This document shows, piece by piece, positions 56,162 through 62,045 of a stretch of DNA of 64,000 nucleotides. The first letter of the stretch is position 1, and each line of letters begins with the position of its first letter. The translations under genes were made by a program, and so were the position numbers. Origin of the DNA: an uncultured Burkholderiales bacterium (GTDB lineage: Bacteria > Pseudomonadota > Gammaproteobacteria > Burkholderiales > Burkholderiaceae_C). The stretch spans positions 60,157-124,156 of the forward strand of contig CAMFGY010000013.1 in NCBI GenBank assembly GCA_945952065.1, in the 5' to 3' direction. The notes beneath the pieces were generated by a model, which did not search any database, had not been told where the DNA came from, and was given only the letters and a program-made list of their open reading frames with translations.

Positions 56162-56201
56162 GGGCGGTTCCCAGACTTGAACAGAGTCGCAATAATAAAA
56201 C

Positions 56202-56213
56202 GAACGATCGTTC
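56202..56213. promoter_or_regulatory. Palindrome upstream of the TetR start, probable operator
   Basis: GAACGATCGTTC, a 12-bp perfect palindrome in AT-rich flanks, 41 bp upstream of the TetR GTG. Placement and size fit a TetR dimer site covering the promoter of the whole beta-oxidation block. Confidence 0.65.
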
Positions 56214-56449
56214 TATTTTGCAGAAAGCTAGGGGCCCGTGTCCAAATTTTTGCCGTGATTTTTAGGCGCAAAGCACTAAAAGCTGAGCGCGCGCCGAATG
56301 CAGACCAAGGCGCAATCCACCAGTTTGCGAGGCGATCATGACAGCCCGTTGAAGCCCGCGCCCCTGTTGCACAGGCGGCTCGCCGGGCTCTGCGCGGGCT
56401 TGAGTCCGCCCCAGCGAATGCAGTACGCTGAGGGCTGGAGGGCAACACC

Positions 56450-57007
56450 GTGGATGTGCTTCAACTGGATGTTTCTGGACGGCCGCAGGCTTGGATCAGC
56501 ATCCGAGAGGCCGCCGTCATCTATGCCGCAGACGGCATCGCCTGGACTTTGGGCGACCCCTGCCATGTGCTTCGGGGCGGGTTTCAACGCATTTCTGGCC
56601 TGCAATCAAAGATCGAGGTGCACCCCATCATTGCCGTGCGGGGCGCCATGCCAAGCCGGGCCTGGCGGCATGTGCCGGCACTCTCCAACGCCAAACTGTT
56701 CGCCCGCGACCGTTATGTCTGCGCTTACTGCGGCCATCACTTCAAGCCCGATGATCTGACATGCGAGCACATTCAACCCAGTTCGCGCGGCGGCGAAGAC
56801 AGTTGGATGAACTGCATCACCGCTTGCCGCAGCTGCAATGGCCGCAAAGGCAACCGTCTGCCCGAGGAAGCTCACATGAGCTTGCTCTACCTGCCCTATG
56901 TGCCCAGCTTGCATGAGGACATGATTCTGCGCGGCCGGCGCATTTTGAGCGACCAAATGGAGTTCCTGCTGGCCAGCGTGCCGCGCTCCAGCCGTCTGCA
57001 TGGTTGA
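56450..57007 (+). CDS. HNH endonuclease family protein
   Basis: 185 residues from a GTG start at 56450 (GGAG 9 bp upstream). The HNH/zinc-ribbon core is at about 85-140: FARDRYVCAYCGHHFKPDDLT, CEHIQPSSRGGEDSW, NCITACRSCNGRKGN, with two CxxC pairs binding zinc and the His of the catalytic motif in CEHIQP. Common stand-alone genes in beta- and gammaproteobacteria; probably a nuclease of unknown target, not clearly tied to a defence system here. Confidence 0.92.
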   Translation: MDVLQLDVSGRPQAWISIREAAVIYAADGIAWTLGDPCHVLRGGFQRISGLQSKIEVHPIIAVRGAMPSRAWRHVPALSNAKLFARDRYVCAYCGHHFKPDDLTCEHIQPSSRGGEDSWMNCITACRSCNGRKGNRLPEEAHMSLLYLPYVPSLHEDMILRGRRILSDQMEFLLASVPRSSRLHG

Positions 57008-57172
57008 GCTCCGGCCGGCTTGATCTCAGCTGCGAGCCACCCCAAGTCGCGCAAAACGCGCCCAGAGGCATTGGAATTCAAACCTTTACCTTGCGGAAAC
57101 GGTCCAAGGTCAACGGCGGCACAATCGCTGCCGTTGCTTGGCCTATCCAAGCCCGAACCCGGAGATGCTTTT

Positions 57173-57661
57173 ATGAAAACGAAGACCTTGGCATTGGCGG
57201 CCAGCGTGTTGGCCATTGCTGCACTGAGTGCTTGTTCGACCTCCAGCCCAGATGTGATCCAACGCGGCGATGCGCAGCGCATGTCCCAGGTGCAGGACGC
57301 CACCTTGTTGTCGGTGCGTGCCGTCACGGTCGATGGCTCGCAAAGCGGCGTGGGCGCGGTAGCCGGTGGCGTGGTGGGTGCCGTCGCGGGCTCCAATGTG
57401 GGTGGGCGCACCGAGGGCCAAATCGCCGGTGTGCTGGTGGGTCTGGCCGGCGCAGCGGTAGGCAATGCCATTGAGCGCAATGTCACCAAAGAAGAGGCCG
57501 TCGAACTGCTGGTGCAACTGCGCAATGGCGAACGCCGAGCCATCGTGCAAGCCAAAGGCAACGAGGTGCTGACCCCCGGCGAGGCAGTGATTCTGGTCAC
57601 TACCGGCGGCAAGACTCGCGTCATGCGCGCCCCCGCCGTCAGCGCCACAGACAAACATTGA
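57173..57661 (+). CDS. Glycine-zipper outer-membrane lipoprotein (SlyB/PcP-like)
   Basis: 162 residues from ATG 57173 (GGAG 7 bp upstream). Lipoprotein signal with Cys in LSAC (MKTKTLALAASVLAIAALSAC). The middle contains a glycine-zipper: GVGAVAGGVVGAVAGSNVGG and GQIAGVLVGLAGAAVGNAIE, which inserts in membrane. The C-terminal domain (LVQLRNGERRAIVQAKGNEV) is that of SlyB-type lipoproteins. Role: envelope integrity. A 10-bp hairpin follows the stop. Confidence 0.9.
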   Translation: MKTKTLALAASVLAIAALSACSTSSPDVIQRGDAQRMSQVQDATLLSVRAVTVDGSQSGVGAVAGGVVGAVAGSNVGGRTEGQIAGVLVGLAGAAVGNAIERNVTKEEAVELLVQLRNGERRAIVQAKGNEVLTPGEAVILVTTGGKTRVMRAPAVSATDKH

Positions 57662-57667
57662 TGCACC

Positions 57668-57696
57668 TGGGGCCCGGCCGCCCTGACCGGGCCCCA
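57668..57696 (+). terminator. Hairpin after the lipoprotein gene
   Basis: A perfect 10-bp stem (57668-57677 with 57687-57696) and 9-nt loop directly after the stop codon. There is no T tract, so it may end transcription only weakly or protect the 3' end. Confidence 0.4.
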
Positions 57697-57877
57697 AGCA
57701 GACCTGCGGCCAGCAGCATCAAGGGCAGCGTTGAACTGGGCTTTGGTACTTTCATTCAAGTTTCCGCCCTAGCTGCCCGTGCCGTCTGAAGCGCCCCAAG
57801 CTTCGAGCCTCACCGCCCAGCCTCGGCCCCGCCGTACGTCGCGGGGCAGCCCACAGGCTCTGGCAGGGCTGCGGCAC

Positions 57878-57906
57878 CCTTGTGATATTTGTCACATATC
57901 ACAAGG
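57878..57906. promoter_or_regulatory. CRP-type palindrome nested in an 11-bp inverted repeat
   Basis: TGTGA-N6-TCACA at 57881-57896 matches the CRP consensus half-sites perfectly. It overlaps an 11-bp inverted repeat (57878-57888 with 57896-57906, loop 7 nt). It lies 150 bp upstream of the first chemosensory gene. Binding by a CRP-like protein is inference. Confidence 0.6.
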
Positions 57907-58055
57907 AAATTCACCCATTCCTTTCTCTAGCTTGCTAAATTAGTCCCTTATCTCAGTCTTCTTGTGCATCTGGCATGAGGAAACTTGCGCTCACGTATCG
58001 TTGAAGTCGTGTCTCGAAGTTCGGGCCTGTGGGGCAGAACTCAGAAAGGCTGTGA

Positions 58056-58865
58056 ATGAGTCGTTGGTCGGGGGGAGACTTGGGCCGGAGCCGCAACACG
58101 GTTCAGCTGGGGCCATTTGAGCTGCATGCAGCGTTGCTGCTCTGTTTGCTCGGCCTCCTTGCCATCGCCCTGATCTGGCAAGGCCAATGGTTGGGTCTCT
58201 TGGCATGCGGCCTCAGCACCCTCCTGATTTCTCAGCGGCCCAATCAAGCCGACCCACAGCCCGACCACCAGCCCGCTCAACAGCGCGGCATACAAACCAC
58301 CAGCAAGCCCGAAGCCAGCGCGACCTCCGACTGCGACAAAGCCTGTGCGCTTGACCCAGCCGCGAGCAGCGAAACACCGCCCCCTGAACCCACGGGTGCC
58401 GCCTTGATGGCCGCGGCGGTGGTGCCCGCTTGGACCCGCCAGTTGGAAGCGATTCAGAGCTGCATCCAAAACGGCACGGTCGACTTGCTCGGCAGCTTTT
58501 CTTCGGTGATGGGTCTGCAAGACCAGCTGACGGCAGAAATTCAAAGCCAGTCTTCGCAAGGCTCAGACCCTGAGTCGGACCAGCGCTGGGCCTCGCTCAA
58601 GCAAATCGGTGTCGAAATCCAACTGCAATGTGAGAACGCCTTGCACGGCCTTCAATTCGGCGATCGGGTGTCACAAATGGTGGATGTGCTGCACCGCGAC
58701 ACCGAACGCTTTGGCCAGCAAGTCCCGCATATGAGCCAAGCGCAGGCCGCCGATGCCCAAGCCTGGCTTGCCGCACTTGAAGCGACCTACACCACCGATG
58801 AACAAAGGCTGTTTCACCACGGCCAGGCTTACACGCCGCAGCAGAGCAATGTGGAGTATTTCTAA
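58056..58865 (+). CDS. Membrane protein with chemoreceptor/CheZ-like helical motif
   Basis: 269 residues. Two membrane helices near the N terminus (HAALLLCLLGLLAIALIW and LGLLACGLSTLLI, about 22-55) with no sizable loop, a linker of about 55 residues rich in Gln, Ser, Pro and Asp, then a helical domain with WTRQLEAIQSCIQNGTVDLL and NALHGLQFGDRVSQMVDVL. The phrase LQFGDRVSQM resembles a segment found in receptor- and CheZ-like proteins. AAAGG lies 7 bp before the ATG. It starts the operon with cheY 51 bp on. It may be a phosphatase or adaptor for CheY; not shown. Confidence 0.65.
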   Translation: MSRWSGGDLGRSRNTVQLGPFELHAALLLCLLGLLAIALIWQGQWLGLLACGLSTLLISQRPNQADPQPDHQPAQQRGIQTTSKPEASATSDCDKACALDPAASSETPPPEPTGAALMAAAVVPAWTRQLEAIQSCIQNGTVDLLGSFSSVMGLQDQLTAEIQSQSSQGSDPESDQRWASLKQIGVEIQLQCENALHGLQFGDRVSQMVDVLHRDTERFGQQVPHMSQAQAADAQAWLAALEATYTTDEQRLFHHGQAYTPQQSNVEYF

Positions 58866-58916
58866 GACTTTTTCCCGCAAACCTGTCCATCCTGGCAATA
58901 AAGAGAAGAGGCACTC

Positions 58917-59285
58917 ATGAGCAAGACAATTTTGGTCGTAGATGATTCAGGCAGCTTTCGCACCGTCGTCAAGCTGGCCTTGCAAAAGGCGGGCTACAGC
59001 GTGGTGGAGGCCGTCGATGGACAAGACGCCATTGGCAAACTGGAAGGCGCCAACAAGATCAATTTGATCGTGTGCGACGTCAACATGCCGAATATGGACG
59101 GCCTGAGCTTTTTGAAGCATGTCAAAAGCCTGCCCGCCTACAAGTTCACGCCCGTCATCATGCTGACCACCGAGTCACAGGAAGCCAAAAAGGCCGAAGG
59201 GCGTGCCGCAGGTGCCAAGGCCTGGATCACCAAGCCCTTCCAACCCTCGCAGTTGGTGGACGCCGTCAATCGCCTTTGCGTCTGA
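58917..59285 (+). CDS. cheY: Chemotaxis response regulator CheY
   Basis: 122 residues, single receiver domain. Acidic pocket Asp 9/Asp 10 (VVDDSGSF), phospho-Asp 54 (IVCDVNMPNMDG), Thr 84/85 (MLTTES) and Lys 106 (ITKPF) are in place. Phosphorylated by CheA, it would bind the flagellar motor or another output. SD GAAGAGG is 9 bp upstream. The name is by family; the output (flagellar or other) is unknown. Confidence 0.93.
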   Translation: MSKTILVVDDSGSFRTVVKLALQKAGYSVVEAVDGQDAIGKLEGANKINLIVCDVNMPNMDGLSFLKHVKSLPAYKFTPVIMLTTESQEAKKAEGRAAGAKAWITKPFQPSQLVDAVNRLCV

Positions 59286-59355
59286 ACGCCAGGCAGGCTT
59301 TGAACTGATCGATCTCTTCTTTTGGCTGGGGCCCTGAGCCCCAGGGGAGCACGCC

Positions 59356-59721
59356 ATGTTGGACGCTGCCGAAACGCAAGAATCCTCTGCGCGGGACGCC
59401 CACCCGCAAGTCTTCGATTTGACGCTGGGCCCGGAGCTGACGATTGCACAAGCTTCAGAGCAACACCAGCGACTGCTGGAGTCGCTGCAAACGATTGAAG
59501 CCGGCACCTTGCGACTCGATTTGAGCAGTGTCAGCGACTTTGACAGCGCCGCCATTCAGTTGCTCCTCGCCACCCAGCGCAGCTTGCAAGACAAGGGCGC
59601 CAGCTTGCAGTTGCACCAAGCCAGCCCGGTGGTCTTGGCTGCCCTGAATTGCTACGGACTGGATGCCTGCTTGCAGCCGCTGCAGCAGGCCACTTCGTCG
59701 GCCCCACAGCCTCAGGAATAA
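59356..59721 (+). CDS. STAS domain protein
   Basis: 121 residues with an anti-sigma-factor-antagonist type fold: FDLTLGPELTIAQASEQHQRL, LRLDLSSVSDFDSAAIQLLLA (the Ser of DSA is the usual phosphorylation region), LQLHQASPVVLAALNCYGL. In chemosensory clusters such STAS proteins are seen between cheY and cheA; their role is poorly defined. GGGGAG lies 7 bp before the ATG and cheA begins 5 bp after the stop. Confidence 0.88.
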   Translation: MLDAAETQESSARDAHPQVFDLTLGPELTIAQASEQHQRLLESLQTIEAGTLRLDLSSVSDFDSAAIQLLLATQRSLQDKGASLQLHQASPVVLAALNCYGLDACLQPLQQATSSAPQPQE

Positions 59722-59726
59722 GCACC

Positions 59727-62009
59727 ATGTCCATGACCGATGACGACGCCGAGATCCTGGCTACCGCACGCGCCGGCTTTTTGGATGAAGCCCAGGAAAT
59801 GCTGCGGCAGTTCGAGCAAGGCCTGCTGGTTCTGGAGAGCGACCCTGCGGACGCTGAGAGTCTGAACTCCGCCTTCCGTGCCGCGCACACCATCAAAGGC
59901 ACGGCCGGCATGTTTGGCTGCGATGCGGTGGTGAGCTTCACCCACGAAGCCGAAACCCTGTTGGAAGCGCTGCGCGCCAATCAGCGTCAGCTCGATGACG
60001 CGGTGATGAGTGCCTTGCTGGAAAGCCGCGACCAAATCGAAGCCCTGTTGGGCGAAGTGCGCAGCGGCGACAGCGACCCCGCCGTTGCGGCCAGCAGCGC
60101 CGCCCTGGCCGCCCGGCTGCGGGCCCTGCTGGGGCATCCGCAAGAGGCCGCCACGGCGCCCGCGCCCAGCGTCGCGGCACCGACCGTTGCCGAAGCCGTG
60201 GCCGAACCCATCTGGCATTTGTCCTTGCGTTTCTTTCCGGATGCGCTGCGCAATGGCTTGGACCCCTTGTCCTTCATTCGCTATTTGGGCACCTTGGGCA
60301 AGGTCAGGGCCATTCGCACCCAAACCCAGGCCATTCCCGCGCTGGAGGCACTCGATGCCGAGTCTTGCTATCTCGGCTTCGAATTGCGCTTCGACAGCGA
60401 GGCCACGCATGCCGCGATTGAGCAGGTTTTTGAATTTGCCGCTGAAGACAGCGATGTGGTGATCTTGCCGCCGGGTGCGCCCTTGGCCGCGTTTGAAGAC
60501 TTGGCCACCCGTCGGTGCGGCGAAGACGCCGAGGCCCGCACCGCGCTCTTTGACTGCTGGCAGTCCATGGGTCTGACGTTCGAAGTGCGCCTCGAACCTG
60601 TCGTCAAAGCAGTAGCAGAGGCTGCCACGGATGACGCCGTACCGACCCTGGTCCCCCACATCGAACGCCGCGCCCCGAGTGCCGAAGGCGAGGTCAAGCG
60701 CGGAGGCGATCGACGCAGTGGCGTGGGCGAGCGCCGCGAAGGCGGACGCGATCGCCGCGCCGGTGACGAGACACGCTTTGTCCGCGTTCGTGCCGACAAG
60801 CTCGACAAGCTGATCGACCTGATCGGCGAATTGGTCATCGCGGGATCCGGCGCGCAAATGATTGCCCATCAAGAAGGCGCCGAAGTGCTGGTGGAGGCCA
60901 CCCAGCGCGTGATGGACTTGGTGCAAGAAACCCGCGACGGCACCTTGGCATTGCGCATGGTGCCGATTGGCGAGACCTTTGCTCGATTCCAACGTGTGGT
61001 GCGCGATGTTTCCAAGCAATTGGGCAAGGAAGTGGACTTGGTGGTCACCGGCGGCGATACCGAGTTGGACAAGTCCATGGTGGACGCCATCGCCGATCCC
61101 TTGATGCACTTGGTGCGCAACAGCTTGGACCATGGCTTAGAGACGGGCGATGACCGACTGGCCGCGGGCAAATCCCCCACCGGGCGCTTGGCCTTGAATG
61201 CCTTCCATGAAGCCGGCTCGGTGGTCATCGAGGTCAGTGACGATGGCCGCGGCCTGGCGCGTGATCGCATTCTGAAAAAGGCGATCGAGCGAGAGTTGGT
61301 GGCCGAGGGTCAGGTCTTGTCTGACCACGAAGTCTGGCAACTGATCTTTCAACCGGGGTTTTCGACGGCCGAACAAGTCACTGATCTTTCAGGCCGCGGC
61401 GTGGGCATGGATGTGGTGAAGCGCAGCATTGAAGCCCTGCGCGGCACCATCGCCCTTACGAGTCAAGTGGGCCAGGGGACGCTGACCCAGATCCGCCTGC
61501 CGTTGACGCTGGCCATGATTGACGGCTTCCTGACCATGGTGGGCGGCGTCAACTATGTGCTGCCCTTGGCCGCAGTGGCCGAGTGCATCGATGTGCCGAG
61601 CGAATGCCACAGCCAAACCGAGCGCGTCAGTGGCACCTTTGATTTGCGCGGAGAAGTGCTGCCATGGCTAGACCTGGCGCGCTTTTACGGTGTCGACCCC
61701 AGCAACACAGACGGGCTGCGTCGGCGCAGCGTGGTGGTGGTGCGTGATGGCCCGACCCGGGTGGGCCTGATCGTCGACCGTTTGTTGGGCGAACACCAGA
61801 CCGTGATCAAGCCCTTGTCAGGCATCTTCCAACATCTGAAGGCCCTGGCCGGATCCACCATCCTGGGCTCAGGCGAAGTGGCTCTGCTGCTCGACGTCTC
61901 GGGGCTGTTTGCGGCAGCCATACGGGACGGGCAAAACAGCAACAGAGCCGGCCCCGGCCGCAACCAAGGTTCAAGCGCAACCGGCGTGAGCACTCAAGGC
62001 AAACATTGA
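59727..62009 (+). CDS. cheA: Chemotaxis histidine kinase CheA
   Basis: 760 residues from ATG 59727 (AGGA 10 bp upstream). HPt domain with phospho-His 54 (FRAAHTIKGTAGMFG), then a region of about 110 residues (IWHLSLRFFPDALRNGLDPL and on) in place of a standard P2, an Arg/Gly-rich linker (GGDRRSGVGERREGGRDRRA), dimerisation, HATPase (LVRNSLDHGLE, DDGRGLARDRI, SGRGVGMDVVKR) and a CheW-like domain (about 600-730). It receives the receptor signal and phosphorylates CheY. Short C-terminal Ser/Gly/Asn-rich tail. Confidence 0.95.
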   Translation: MSMTDDDAEILATARAGFLDEAQEMLRQFEQGLLVLESDPADAESLNSAFRAAHTIKGTAGMFGCDAVVSFTHEAETLLEALRANQRQLDDAVMSALLESRDQIEALLGEVRSGDSDPAVAASSAALAARLRALLGHPQEAATAPAPSVAAPTVAEAVAEPIWHLSLRFFPDALRNGLDPLSFIRYLGTLGKVRAIRTQTQAIPALEALDAESCYLGFELRFDSEATHAAIEQVFEFAAEDSDVVILPPGAPLAAFEDLATRRCGEDAEARTALFDCWQSMGLTFEVRLEPVVKAVAEAATDDAVPTLVPHIERRAPSAEGEVKRGGDRRSGVGERREGGRDRRAGDETRFVRVRADKLDKLIDLIGELVIAGSGAQMIAHQEGAEVLVEATQRVMDLVQETRDGTLALRMVPIGETFARFQRVVRDVSKQLGKEVDLVVTGGDTELDKSMVDAIADPLMHLVRNSLDHGLETGDDRLAAGKSPTGRLALNAFHEAGSVVIEVSDDGRGLARDRILKKAIERELVAEGQVLSDHEVWQLIFQPGFSTAEQVTDLSGRGVGMDVVKRSIEALRGTIALTSQVGQGTLTQIRLPLTLAMIDGFLTMVGGVNYVLPLAAVAECIDVPSECHSQTERVSGTFDLRGEVLPWLDLARFYGVDPSNTDGLRRRSVVVVRDGPTRVGLIVDRLLGEHQTVIKPLSGIFQHLKALAGSTILGSGEVALLLDVSGLFAAAIRDGQNSNRAGPGRNQGSSATGVSTQGKH

Positions 62010-62045
62010 GCCACGCAGGTTTTCATCCACAGGGAAGGCAAGAAA

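Larger units (their letters stand above)
57662..58055. other. 394-bp non-coding region before the chemosensory cluster
   Basis: Holds the post-lipoprotein hairpin (57668-57696), a GC hairpin with 7-bp stem and 8-nt loop around 57827-57850, a CRP-type palindrome at 57881-57896 and the AT-rich stretch 57907-57960. The base composition drops in the last 170 bp, as expected for a promoter. No credible ORF. Confidence 0.7.
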
